A stretch of 64,000 bases of DNA from DASRWI01 sp035654655 (GTDB lineage Bacteria > Bacteroidota > Ignavibacteria > Ignavibacteriales > Ignavibacteriaceae), in NCBI GenBank assembly GCA_035654655.1, contig DASRWI010000030.1:186001-250000 (forward strand). The letters run 5' to 3'. The notes beneath the pieces were generated by a model. It was not told the DNA's origin. It saw nothing but the letters and a program-made list of their open reading frames with translations, and ran no database searches. Position numbers and translations under genes: made by a program. Of the stretch, positions 6,495 through 15,493 are shown piece after piece; position 1 is the first letter of the stretch, and every line of letters begins with the position of its first letter.

Positions 6495-8450
6495 TTAAAT
6501 TTTATTAATTTTTTCAATTTCTTTTAATAAATCCTGAGCAGGTGTAAAATCAGGTTTATACTTCAAGCTTTTTTCCGTTAAGGTTTTTGCCTGTAAATAA
6601 TCTTTTTCAAGAAATTTTAATCTGCCAAGTGCAAAATTTAATTCAAATGATTCATCAAAATATTTTAATCCCTGATTATAATATTTTTCTGCTGTAATTC
6701 TATCACCTTTAGAATCGTAAGCCAGACCAAGCAGCATATAGGTTTTGGAATTTCTTGGTTCAAGTTGAAGTGATTCATCAAGGACATTTATAGCAGCATC
6801 AATATTCCTCATTTGTAATTGCTGATAAGCATAGTCATTTCTTTGCCCAACTTCTCGAGGTGCAATTAAAGTTTGGCCAGGTTTGAATTTATAAATTTCA
6901 AGAACTTCATATTCCTGAGTAGGAACAAACAATGGATTATCATTAATTACCTGGAACCAGTTTCTTAATGTAACAACATAATCTGCTTTTTGTTTGGTTA
7001 AGTATTCAATTATATAATTATTGAAATTTTTATCATTTATATGCGAAATTACCTCTGGAGTAACTAATCCTACCATATCAATAATTTTTCTGTTACCATA
7101 AAAACCAATTGCACCAATATCGTGGGCAGCTATTACAGCATTTTCAGATGTATTATTATTTATCCACATACCTGCAGCAACGTGTCTGTCGTGATGGTAC
7201 TTGCTTAAACCTGAAAATTCTTTTAAGTATTCATTATTAGTAGTTAAAGATAATACAAGAGTGATCAGGATGACTAAAACTGATATGAAATTAAATAATA
7301 ATTTGTAATTAGATTTAATACGTTTTTGAATTAATTCAAAAAATTCTCTTATTCCATAAAGTGAAAGGATAATGTAAAAGGGAATAACAGGCATTAAGTA
7401 TCTTCCAAATCTATGCGCAAATGGAAGTTGAATATAGTATGCAAAAACAAACCCAAGAACGAACAATAAATAAATCAAGTACTTATTGTAAGTTCTTTTT
7501 AATAGATCAATCAGTATTAAAATAAATGCCAATACAAAAGGAAAACAAAGCAGTAAAAACTCTTTAGAAGAAAAATATCCAATTACCTCTTCTTTAATAA
7601 AATTTGTTCTGCTAAAATCTCCATAGTAAGCTAATTTAGCTGCATAAGTATTAGGGAAGAAGTTTCCCGATAAAACGAAATTAAATATGCAATAAGCAAT
7701 TAAGAATCCTATACTGATTACATAATATTTTAAAATACTTTTATTAGAAATAGCCTCATCTGAATTTGTCTTCAATATTCTCGTAGAAATGATATCAGCT
7801 GCTATAGCAATCCAAAGAATTAATCCATCAGGTCTGCACCACAAAGTTAAACCGGAAAAAATTCCAAGAAGTAGAAAATTTCTTTTCTTATAATAATAAA
7901 ATGATGCAACTAAAAAGAAAATAAACATTGTAGTTTCCATTCCGGAAACAGCAATTAAATTTAGCTTCGGTTGAAATGCCATTAAAAGTATAGCAGCAAT
8001 AGGAATCCAATTTTCTTTATTGAATTGTAATTTATTCAGCTTGTAGTAATAAAAGACAGAAGCAGCCAAAAATATTATTCCAATTATGTAACTAATGATA
8101 TATTCATTTTTACTAATTACATAAAATAAAGCAAGAAGCATCGTATAAAGAGGGGAGGTTGAGCCTGAAGTCACTGCTTCATTTTTAAAATAAGAGAAAG
8201 AGCCATATTCAATTAAATTTTTTGCAAATGTTAAGTGAATCCAAGGGTCATCTAATGGAAATCCAAAAAAACTATTAGTATTATATGCACTAACTATATA
8301 CCAAATACTTGTAAATACTGTCAAAAGTAATGCTATAGCAATAACAGAATTTTCTTTCACCTTATTTAAAGCTATAGAAAAATAAATTGAATGAACTACA
8401 TTTTTCTTTTCAGTATGCTGTTGGTGTTTTATTTTGGATTTTTTACTCAT
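6495..8450 (-). CDS. GT-C-type membrane glycosyltransferase-like protein with C-terminal TPRs
   Basis: A 651-residue polytopic membrane protein. After a basic cytoplasmic start (KKSKIKHQQH) come about ten hydrophobic helices (50-410). The first periplasmic loop holds the acidic pair and context PLDDPWIHLTFAKNL and the stretch TSGSTSPLY, typical of GT-C enzymes that use polyprenyl-phosphate sugars. A soluble domain follows, and the last about 110 residues are tetratricopeptide repeats (RNSKTYMLLGLAYDSKGD and similar). A GT-C fold with TPRs would suit glycosylation of exported protein or lipid, with the TPRs as a docking surface. The donor and acceptor are not visible. It lies downstream of a terminator-like hairpin that ends the amidase gene. 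Confidence 0.7.
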   Translation of the reverse strand: MSKKSKIKHQQHTEKKNVVHSIYFSIALNKVKENSVIAIALLLTVFTSIWYIVSAYNTNSFFGFPLDDPWIHLTFAKNLIEYGSFSYFKNEAVTSGSTSPLYTMLLALFYVISKNEYIISYIIGIIFLAASVFYYYKLNKLQFNKENWIPIAAILLMAFQPKLNLIAVSGMETTMFIFFLVASFYYYKKRNFLLLGIFSGLTLWCRPDGLILWIAIAADIISTRILKTNSDEAISNKSILKYYVISIGFLIAYCIFNFVLSGNFFPNTYAAKLAYYGDFSRTNFIKEEVIGYFSSKEFLLLCFPFVLAFILILIDLLKRTYNKYLIYLLFVLGFVFAYYIQLPFAHRFGRYLMPVIPFYIILSLYGIREFFELIQKRIKSNYKLLFNFISVLVILITLVLSLTTNNEYLKEFSGLSKYHHDRHVAAGMWINNNTSENAVIAAHDIGAIGFYGNRKIIDMVGLVTPEVISHINDKNFNNYIIEYLTKQKADYVVTLRNWFQVINDNPLFVPTQEYEVLEIYKFKPGQTLIAPREVGQRNDYAYQQLQMRNIDAAINVLDESLQLEPRNSKTYMLLGLAYDSKGDRITAEKYYNQGLKYFDESFELNFALGRLKFLEKDYLQAKTLTEKSLKYKPDFTPAQDLLKEIEKINKI

Positions 8451-8461
8451 AGTAGATATGA

Positions 8462-8492
8462 TTTAAGAAAAAGCCGGAACAAGTCCGGCTTT
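8462..8492 (-). terminator. Intrinsic terminator after the T9SS amidase gene
   Basis: Read on the minus strand, a perfect 9-base stem (AAAGCCGGA pairing with TCCGGCTTT, loop 5 bases) begins seven bases after the amidase stop codon and is followed by a T-rich run (TTTTTCTT). This is the standard Rho-independent form. It sits only about 20 bases upstream of the next minus-strand start, so it should separate the amidase transcript from the GT-C gene. Confidence 0.8.
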
Positions 8493-8499
8493 CAAGTTT

Positions 8500-10986
8500 T
8501 TACTTTAATAAGATAAATTTCTTAGTGTCAGAGAATGTTTTTGAAGAACTGGTAACATTAAGTTTATAGAAGTAAATACCAGATGAAAGGTTCATCCCAT
8601 CAGAGTTTGTATTAAGTATATATGAATATTCACCTGCATTTTTGAAGTCACTCATTAGGGTTTTGATTTTTTGTCCTAATGAATTAAAAAGTTCAAGAGT
8701 AACTTGACCTTCCTGAGGGATACTGAATTTAATTACAGTTGAAGGATTAAAAGGATTAGGATAGTTCTGCATTAAGGAGAATGTCTTAATCTCATTAGAA
8801 CCTTCTTCATTAACTCCAACGGTTGTTTTACCGGATAATCTTAAATCATCGAAGTAGACAGCACCAATGTTTTTAGAATTATTTCCACTAAATGATAGTT
8901 GATAACTATCGAAACTTAAAGGAGCATCTAAAATACCATTACCAATCCAGGTACCGATTGGATCATTTGCTAAATCCCAGGTAATTAATCTCCAACCGTA
9001 CCAATCAATTGAATACCATTGACTTACTTCGTGCCCAGCCATTCCTGCACCATCACGTACGCAGAATCTAAATTTAGTTCCGCTGCCATCTCCAAAAACA
9101 AATGTTTGCAAATATTTTGTAGTTAAGAAAGAAGGTGTAGATGAAGGATAATATTCACGAATTAACCAATTAGAAGCGGTTGTATCCCATCCATAATTTA
9201 ACATAATAGATTTGGTACTAAGTGTCATGGAATTGAAAATAGTAGCTGAAGATGTTAAATAGGTAGTATCAGTTAATATACCGATAGTTCCGCCACTTTG
9301 TTGAGGCTGCCACCAGATACCTAATCCAGCATCAAAGTTATCGATAACAGTAAAATTAGAATAATAACTTAAACCAGTAGTAAAAGTAAAATTATTATTT
9401 TCAGCGATTGGATTCCCGTGTAAATCTTGAACACCAGCATTTAACTTAATTATATAAGCTTGATTTTCTGCAAGTAAATTTTTTGGAAAAACATTGATAA
9501 CACTTATTCCATTAACAACATAATGTTTCATTACTGCAGTAATTGCTGTATTATCACTTGCTTTAACAACAGTAATTTTACCAGTTAAAGTAGCAGTATT
9601 AATTTGTTCATCAAAAACTAAACTAATTATGGGTTGAAGCTCAATATTAGTACTGTCAGCTGAAGGAGTTACCTTAACAATAACAGGAGCCTGCATATCC
9701 TGAGCTTTTGTATTGAAAGTATGGACATACTCATCACCGCCTACACCATCACCATTGCCATCAAATAAATGACCGTACTTATCCATAGCTGAACCCAATA
9801 TTTTCAACTGATAAGTAGACGAAAAATTAAGATTGTTAGAACTAATAATTAAAGTTTTATCCTGATCCTGCCAAGCGAAAGTTTTAGTTGTATCAGGTGT
9901 TAGTACTATATTTTGCTCGACAGATAATTTGTTCATCGGTCTGCTGAATGTAATTTTTATATGTTCCAATCCCGGATATAAGCTATCATTCATAGCAGGG
10001 AAAATTGAAATCCTTTTAGGAGCAGTTTCAGAAATCATTTTTACATCCTGGAATGTAAAAAAGGTATCTCTTATAGTCACATTGATTGTAGTGTCTCTGT
10101 AACCTGCAGCTGAAACTGTTAAAGGATAAGTACCTGCAGGTAAATTTTCAAAATAATAATATCCATTATGAAGGACTGTTGAATCAGATGAATATTTATA
10201 AAACAAAGAACTCCAGGTATCTGTAGTATCTTTCATTCCATTCAATGTTACTACAGCACCGTTTAATGGTTGATCACTTTCAAGATCTGAAATAATACCC
10301 ATTGCAGTACCAACAAAAGGAACCTGAACACCTTTATATTTTAGAATAGAGAAATAAAAAGTTTTTGCTTCCATTCTCTTCCATAAACTATTCATATTTA
10401 ATGTATTCTGTCTGACATTAGTATGATATCCTGCTTCACTCAATTCTGAAGGCATTGTAGTTACTCTATTGACGTGAAGGTAAGGACCATCACCTGTACA
10501 TCCATAGAAAGAACAATCACCAATCGAACCTGAAGTAGGAATTCTATAACCTTTAGTTAAGTTATCAACAATGAATGAACTCATTGCTTTACCGCCATTA
10601 GGAATTTTTTCTCTACCATCTCTATATTGTCCCCACAATAATAAAGTACTGTTTGATGAAGCAGCACCTGCATTACTATGAATTGAATGATACCAAGCAG
10701 CACCTTTGCTGTTTGCATCATCTGTCCTTTGAGTTAAACTAACATTATCCTGGTCAGTGTATCTGCATAACCATACAGTATCAATATCAGTAGTTGTTAA
10801 AAGTAACTCACGTAAATTTAAACCAACTCGTAAAGTTTTTTCAGCTTCAGAATAGTTATAGATGCCCATATTTTCCTTCATGCTATGTCCGGGGTCTACA
10901 TAAATATTCCAGCCTGATAAACCGGTAACTTGTGCAAATGATATACCGGTGAATAAAGTAAATAAAAAGAGTAAACGTAATTTCAT
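8500..10986 (-). CDS. T9SS-exported N-acetylmuramoyl-L-alanine amidase-like protein
   Basis: An 828-residue secreted modular protein. Signal peptide MKLRLLFLFTLFTGISFA; an Amidase_3 domain (25-215) with zinc ligands His34 in DPGH, a Glu in EAEKTL (near 49) and His103 in SIHSNA, and a probable catalytic Glu in SELSEAGYHTN. A carboxypeptidase-regulatory-like domain (225-325, FENLPAGTYPLTVSAAGY) follows, then two Ig-like Big_5 domains (330-545), a carbohydrate-binding-like jelly roll (550-730) and a T9SS type A sorting domain (745-828) with NYPNPFNPST. All metal ligands are present, so it should cut the amide bond between MurNAc and L-Ala. Surface anchoring by T9SS implies action on foreign or released peptidoglycan rather than its own wall. 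Confidence 0.87.
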   Translation of the reverse strand: MKLRLLFLFTLFTGISFAQVTGLSGWNIYVDPGHSMKENMGIYNYSEAEKTLRVGLNLRELLLTTTDIDTVWLCRYTDQDNVSLTQRTDDANSKGAAWYHSIHSNAGAASSNSTLLLWGQYRDGREKIPNGGKAMSSFIVDNLTKGYRIPTSGSIGDCSFYGCTGDGPYLHVNRVTTMPSELSEAGYHTNVRQNTLNMNSLWKRMEAKTFYFSILKYKGVQVPFVGTAMGIISDLESDQPLNGAVVTLNGMKDTTDTWSSLFYKYSSDSTVLHNGYYYFENLPAGTYPLTVSAAGYRDTTINVTIRDTFFTFQDVKMISETAPKRISIFPAMNDSLYPGLEHIKITFSRPMNKLSVEQNIVLTPDTTKTFAWQDQDKTLIISSNNLNFSSTYQLKILGSAMDKYGHLFDGNGDGVGGDEYVHTFNTKAQDMQAPVIVKVTPSADSTNIELQPIISLVFDEQINTATLTGKITVVKASDNTAITAVMKHYVVNGISVINVFPKNLLAENQAYIIKLNAGVQDLHGNPIAENNNFTFTTGLSYYSNFTVIDNFDAGLGIWWQPQQSGGTIGILTDTTYLTSSATIFNSMTLSTKSIMLNYGWDTTASNWLIREYYPSSTPSFLTTKYLQTFVFGDGSGTKFRFCVRDGAGMAGHEVSQWYSIDWYGWRLITWDLANDPIGTWIGNGILDAPLSFDSYQLSFSGNNSKNIGAVYFDDLRLSGKTTVGVNEEGSNEIKTFSLMQNYPNPFNPSTVIKFSIPQEGQVTLELFNSLGQKIKTLMSDFKNAGEYSYILNTNSDGMNLSSGIYFYKLNVTSSSKTFSDTKKFILLK

Positions 10987-11003
10987 ATCAAATTTTCCTA
11001 TAA

Positions 11004-11954
11004 CTATTTAGCTGTAATATTTATTGAATAAATTGAACCATCATTAAAGTTCTGGTAAATTATTGATTTTCCATCTGGAGAAAAGGAAGGAGATAGTTCT
11101 AATACATCAGGAGTATCTGTAAGATTTTGTTTTAATTGTTTAGCTAAATCATAAACATAAATATCAGATTCTGTAAAATTGTAACCATCATCTTTAGTAA
11201 TAGTATAGGTCAAGAACTTTCCATCTGCGGACCATTTTGGTCTGTAACCAAACTCTAAATCTGTTAATGAAGTTCCGTCAATATTAACGGTGTACAGATG
11301 ACCTCCCATTACTTCAAAAGCAACCTGCTTTTTATCTAATGAAATTGCCAAATTGAGCAAGGTTGAGCCGTTAAAATTAGCGATAATAGTTTTTGTATTA
11401 TTATTTCTGTTTTCAACAATTACTTTATCAAAATCTAGATAAATAAAATTATCATTGGAGGAATTAACAGCTTTGTTTGTTGTTATTCCCGTGGATTTAA
11501 CTTCTAATTGTTTTGTAAAATAAAATACTGCATCATTGTTATTGCTAAACTCGGGTAAGCCTATTGAAGAAGTTGTATACTCTGAAATTACTTTACCTTC
11601 TTTAGTTTCAGCATTGAAAAGTTTTATAAAGTTGAATCTTTTACCATCTTTATCAAACATTGCCGGTTTAGTCAACAAATATTTTGAATCAGAAGACCAT
11701 TTATAAGAAAAACCAGCAGCATCCTCATCAGTTAATTGAGTTGAGGTTTTAGAATTAACATCATAAAGATATATTCCTTTGTAATTCGAACCCGTGTATG
11801 CAATAGTATTACCATCATTCGAAAAAACGGGGTTCATAAAAAAGTTGTTATTTTCAGCTTTAATTACAAGCTGAGGGTCTGCAACATTGAAAATTTGAGC
11901 ATTTACATTAGTCAAGAAAAAAAATATGCCCAAAAAGAGGAGTGATTTTTTCAT
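11004..11954 (-). CDS. Secreted TolB-like beta-propeller protein
   Basis: A 316-residue protein with a signal peptide (MKKSLLFLGIFFFLTNVNA) followed by six or so PD40/WD40-like blades, visible as repeats of the type NPVFSNDGNTIAYTG, YKWSSDSKYLLTK, RPKWSADGKFLTY and SPSFSPDGKSIIY. There is no catalytic domain and no T9SS tail, so it is probably periplasmic. TolB-type propellers bind proteins or peptides. Its stop lies 17 bases before the start of the T9SS amidase gene, so the two are probably one transcript. The actual ligand is unknown. Confidence 0.82.
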   Translation of the reverse strand: MKKSLLFLGIFFFLTNVNAQIFNVADPQLVIKAENNNFFMNPVFSNDGNTIAYTGSNYKGIYLYDVNSKTSTQLTDEDAAGFSYKWSSDSKYLLTKPAMFDKDGKRFNFIKLFNAETKEGKVISEYTTSSIGLPEFSNNNDAVFYFTKQLEVKSTGITTNKAVNSSNDNFIYLDFDKVIVENRNNNTKTIIANFNGSTLLNLAISLDKKQVAFEVMGGHLYTVNIDGTSLTDLEFGYRPKWSADGKFLTYTITKDDGYNFTESDIYVYDLAKQLKQNLTDTPDVLELSPSFSPDGKSIIYQNFNDGSIYSINITAK

Positions 11955-12096
11955 AGATATCCAAATAATTAAAAAAGTAAAGAAAAAATATACTAATTAT
12001 CTATAAAAAATAGGAGAAAATTTTAGATGAAAATAGATATTTATTTTAGGTGTAAATACTTTTTGTTAAATTTAGAAATTCAAAAATGAGGCTAAA

Positions 12097-13548
12097 GTGA
12101 AATATTTTGCGATGTTTATTATGAGTTTATTTTTAGGGTTTATTAGTATTCCTAAAGATAATACCATTAAAGTTGAAGATTTATTTAAGCACATTAATTA
12201 TTTATGCTCAGAACAATTAAAAGGACGTTTATCCGGAAGTGAAGGATATGAACTTGCTGCCCAATATTGTCAAAGCCGATTTAAGGAATATGGCTTGAAA
12301 TCAATGCTCAACAATGATAATTACTACCAATATCTTAGTGTTGAATATAATGATATTGATAAGGCTGAAATGCAAATAATTATAGATGGCAAGACGACTG
12401 AATTAAAGTTAGGTAAGGATTTCATCTGCAGAGGTTTTACAGGTTCGGGAAATATTAAATCTGATGTTGTTTTTTGTGGTTATGGAATTTCGCATGAAGA
12501 TTATGATGATTACAAGGGCGTTGATGTTAAAAATAAAATTGTAATGATTTTTAAACAAAATCCTAAATGGAATATTAACGATAAATCTTTTGATGCAGGT
12601 TATCCAAGAGTTAAAGCAGAAAATGCTTTCAAACATGGAGCGGTGGGAATTATTTTAGTATCACTTCCAAATGATTCTGAACCTCAGGATATTATTGGCT
12701 CTGTTTTACATGGTCCAGGAGAACAAAATCAAAACTTTCCTCAAGTACACATTACTATTGAAGCAGCTTCTAAATACTTTGAAAGTAAAGGTATTACCTT
12801 AAAAGAACTACAAACTAAAATTGACGAAAATAAAAAACCTTCTTCAATGGATTTGAATAATCAGGCAGTTATTAATATTAAGGCTTATTATGAAGGTCAA
12901 AAGAGAACTATGAATGTTGTTGGAGTTCTTGAAGGCACTGACCCTAAATTAAAAGATGAATATATAGTAATAGGAGCCCATCTTGATCACGTTGGAAGAC
13001 AAGCAAACATTTATTTTCCAGGAGCTAATGATAATGCCTCAGGTTCTGCTGCAGTTTTAGGAATAGCTGAGGCTTTTGTTAAAAATAATATTAAACCTAA
13101 AAGATCTGTTATCTTTGTTTTATTTGCCAGTGAAGAACAGGGTTTGTTTGGAGCTAAAGCCTTTGCAGAAAATCCTCCTGTTCCGATTGAAAGAATTTCG
13201 GCTATGTTTAATTTGGATTGTATTGGATTTGGAGATTCTATTCAGATTGGGAATGGTAAAAGTGCTCCTCAATTATGGAAAATTGCAAAAAAGAATGACA
13301 ATGAAAAAAATATAAATTTTATGGTTGAGAATACCTGGAATGGTGGAGGAGCAGATGCTCAACCTTTTCATGAAAAAGGTGTTCCCTGCATTTATTTTGT
13401 TACTACAAATAGTTATAAACATTTGCATATGTTATCAGATAAGCCGGAAACATTAAACAAAAATTTATATGAAAAAATCGCTAATCTTGCATATTATACT
13501 TTAGTTGATGTTGCTAATTATTATAATAGAGAGGAAATCATTAAATAA
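12097..13548 (+). CDS. Secreted M28-family zinc aminopeptidase with PA domain
   Basis: A 483-residue exported peptidase. The GTG start is chosen because GAGG lies six bases upstream and the product then begins with a short signal peptide (MKYFAMFIMSLFLGFIS). A protease-associated (PA) domain occupies about 130-235. The M28 catalytic domain (270-475) has His295 in GAHLDHVG, the bridging Asp312 in GANDNASG, Glu346/Glu347 in FASEEQGLFG, an Asp in NLDCIG and a final His in YKHLHMLSD, so the two-zinc site is complete. It should remove N-terminal residues from peptides in the periplasm or outside. A methyltransferase gene begins at the very next base after its stop codon. Confidence 0.92.
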   Translation: MKYFAMFIMSLFLGFISIPKDNTIKVEDLFKHINYLCSEQLKGRLSGSEGYELAAQYCQSRFKEYGLKSMLNNDNYYQYLSVEYNDIDKAEMQIIIDGKTTELKLGKDFICRGFTGSGNIKSDVVFCGYGISHEDYDDYKGVDVKNKIVMIFKQNPKWNINDKSFDAGYPRVKAENAFKHGAVGIILVSLPNDSEPQDIIGSVLHGPGEQNQNFPQVHITIEAASKYFESKGITLKELQTKIDENKKPSSMDLNNQAVINIKAYYEGQKRTMNVVGVLEGTDPKLKDEYIVIGAHLDHVGRQANIYFPGANDNASGSAAVLGIAEAFVKNNIKPKRSVIFVLFASEEQGLFGAKAFAENPPVPIERISAMFNLDCIGFGDSIQIGNGKSAPQLWKIAKKNDNEKNINFMVENTWNGGGADAQPFHEKGVPCIYFVTTNSYKHLHMLSDKPETLNKNLYEKIANLAYYTLVDVANYYNREEIIK

Positions 13549-14202
13549 ATGAATATATTAAAAATTGCTTACTTAATTATACCACCATTTATCTGGAAAG
13601 TGGGCAAAAAATATTATTGGAAATATAAATCAAAAATTTATTTGCAAGAAGGAAGACCTTTTGTTGCTGCTGAAACTACTAAGGCAAAATCAAGAAGAAT
13701 GAGGGAAGGATTTTATGATAAATATGTTCAGGGTAAAGGTCTTGATATTGGTTATGGAGGTGATAAGTTAGTTGATAATGAAGATATATGGGATTTTGAA
13801 CATGGTGATGCTCAATTCTTAAATGGAGTTGAAGATAATAAATATGATTTTGTCTATTCATCTCATACTTTAGAGCATATGGTTGATGCAGAAGAAGCAA
13901 TAAAAAATTGGTTTAGAGTTGTTAAGCCGGGTGGTTATTTATTGCTTTATATTCCCCACAGAGATTTATATGAAAAGAAAAAAACCCTTCCTTCACGATT
14001 TAATAAGGATCATAAACATTTCTTTTTACCATATAACGACGAAGCTCCTGATACAATTGGAATAGAAACATTAATAAAAAGAGTTTTAAAGAATTATGAA
14101 ATAATTTACATTAAAGAATGCAAAGAAGGTTTTGAATCTGTTTCTCCTGAAAAACATGGTAAAGGAGAATTTTCAATTGAAGCTGTAATTAAAAAAATTT
14201 AA
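13549..14202 (+). CDS. Class I SAM-dependent methyltransferase, substrate unknown
   Basis: A 217-residue cytoplasmic protein with an N-terminal basic, partly hydrophobic lead (to residue 45) and a Methyltransf_11-type Rossmann domain. AdoMet-binding motif I is GLDIGYGGDK (about 64-73), motif IV region YDFVYSSHTLEHM, and post-motif VVKPGGYLLLYIP. The family methylates small molecules, lipids or sugars, and such forms are frequent near glycan genes; nothing here fixes the substrate. The ATG follows directly on the stop codon of the M28 peptidase gene (TAAATG), so translation is probably coupled. A strong bidirectional terminator closes the transcript. Confidence 0.85.
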   Translation: MNILKIAYLIIPPFIWKVGKKYYWKYKSKIYLQEGRPFVAAETTKAKSRRMREGFYDKYVQGKGLDIGYGGDKLVDNEDIWDFEHGDAQFLNGVEDNKYDFVYSSHTLEHMVDAEEAIKNWFRVVKPGGYLLLYIPHRDLYEKKKTLPSRFNKDHKHFFLPYNDEAPDTIGIETLIKRVLKNYEIIYIKECKEGFESVSPEKHGKGEFSIEAVIKKI

Positions 14203-14206
14203 AAAT

Positions 14207-14242
14207 AAAAAAAGGTAATAAAATATTTATTACCTTTTTTTT
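14207..14242. terminator. Bidirectional intrinsic terminator
   Basis: A perfect 9-base stem (GGTAATAAA at 14214-14222, TTTATTACC at 14226-14234) with a 3-base loop, preceded by seven A and followed by eight T. It therefore works as an intrinsic terminator on both strands and lies exactly between the convergent methyltransferase and GlsB-type genes. Confidence 0.9.
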
Positions 14243-14246
14243 ATCA

Positions 14247-14504
14247 TTAAACGACTTTTCTTCGTCCAACAATTAACCTGTAAATCCATAATAAAATGAT
14301 AGCTCCAATTAGAGCACCAATAAAACCTGCAGCTTCACCTTCATGATAAATTCCAAGTGCTTTACCTAAGAATGTGCCCAACATTGAACCTGCTATACCT
14401 ATTATAATTGTAATAATTATACCTCCTGGATCTTTACCGGGCATAATAAATTTAGCTAATGCACCGACTATCAATCCTACAATAATGGACCATAACCAAC
14501 CCAT
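14247..14504 (-). CDS. GlsB/YeaQ/YmgE-family small stress membrane protein
   Basis: An 85-residue protein of three hydrophobic helices with the family pattern: WSIIVGLIVGALAKFIMPG at the start, GGIIITIIIGIAGSMLG in the middle and GFIGALIGAIILLWIYRL at the end. Members are called transglycosylase-associated proteins and are usually induced by envelope, acid or general stress; the biochemical role is unknown. The start is set by GGAG six bases upstream. It is followed by the bidirectional terminator, so it is probably a single-gene transcript. Confidence 0.88.
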   Translation of the reverse strand: MGWLWSIIVGLIVGALAKFIMPGKDPGGIIITIIIGIAGSMLGTFLGKALGIYHEGEAAGFIGALIGAIILLWIYRLIVGRRKVV

Positions 14505-14575
14505 ATCTACTCCATAATTAATTAAAGGATTGTTAAAAATACTATTATTGTATATATGTGATGTGATTTAGAAAA

Positions 14576-15493
14576 TTATACAAGTTTGCAGATATGCTTG
14601 TCATTAGTTCCACAACAGCCACCCAGTACCTTTAATCCCTTTTCATTATGAAGTAACTTCATTTGTGCTGCCCATACATCTATATCATCTTTTATTAGTT
14701 CTTCTGCGTTGTCTAATTCTTCAGGAGAAAGTATTGAAGAATTTGCTTGAATACCCATTACCCTGTTTTTAATAATATCAGCATTATTGACTGGTGCATT
14801 AAAAGCATCTATTACATTGCCGGGATGAACACAATTTATAAAATATGCATATGGTTTATTAGGAATAGCGCTATCAATCTTAGTAATTGCATCTGTTAAT
14901 GGAGTATCATCTAACAACAAACCGCTTTTTTTAATTACAAAGCTTAAGAAATATGGAGCACTCAGTTCTGAAGCTGCCTGTGCAATTCCCAATGCTTCGG
15001 TTAAAGAAGGGAGGGTGGAAGCAAAAATAAAATCCACTCCTGCATCATATAAATTTTTAATTTGATAAGTATGGAAATTAAATGAATTTTCTATTGATAA
15101 TGCTTCAGATGGATTATAGGAATCACCCTTAACTCCAATTAATCCTCCAATAAAAATTTTATCTGCAAATGTTCCATATTCTTGTCTAATACTATCTACA
15201 AAATCAAAACAATCTTTATTAACATTTTTATTTTCAAAACCTGCTCTTACAAGATTAGCTTCATTTGCTTTCCAGGTTGGAGTCAGGATAATTATTGGTA
15301 TTTCAGCCTTGAATGCAATATCAATATACTGCTTGTAAATTTGCTTTAATAAAAATTTACCTTCTTCCTGATAAACCATAATTGCGTTTAAAATATGTTC
15401 ATCAATCTCATAAGCAAATTCACGTTTTAATCGTTCAATTATAGAACCTTCACTTATGATCAAATCATATTTATTGAATTCATCAATCTTCAT
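14576..15493 (-). CDS. Homocysteine S-methyltransferase-family protein
   Basis: A 305-residue (betaalpha)8-barrel protein with the zinc-thiolate site of the Pfam S-methyl_trans family: one Cys in FINCVHPGN and the Cys pair 293-294 in GGCCGTNDKH. Known members move a methyl group from S-methylmethionine or betaine to homocysteine (MmuM, BHMT) or form the N-terminal module of MetH. As a stand-alone protein it resembles the MmuM branch, though the N-terminus (FNKYDLIISEGSIIERL) lacks the usual DGG(M/L) glycines, having SEGS instead, so the substrate may differ. Its start overlaps the end of the PAP2 gene by 11 bases, suggesting coupling. Confidence 0.8.
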   Translation of the reverse strand: MKIDEFNKYDLIISEGSIIERLKREFAYEIDEHILNAIMVYQEEGKFLLKQIYKQYIDIAFKAEIPIIILTPTWKANEANLVRAGFENKNVNKDCFDFVDSIRQEYGTFADKIFIGGLIGVKGDSYNPSEALSIENSFNFHTYQIKNLYDAGVDFIFASTLPSLTEALGIAQAASELSAPYFLSFVIKKSGLLLDDTPLTDAITKIDSAIPNKPYAYFINCVHPGNVIDAFNAPVNNADIIKNRVMGIQANSSILSPEELDNAEELIKDDIDVWAAQMKLLHNEKGLKVLGGCCGTNDKHICKLV

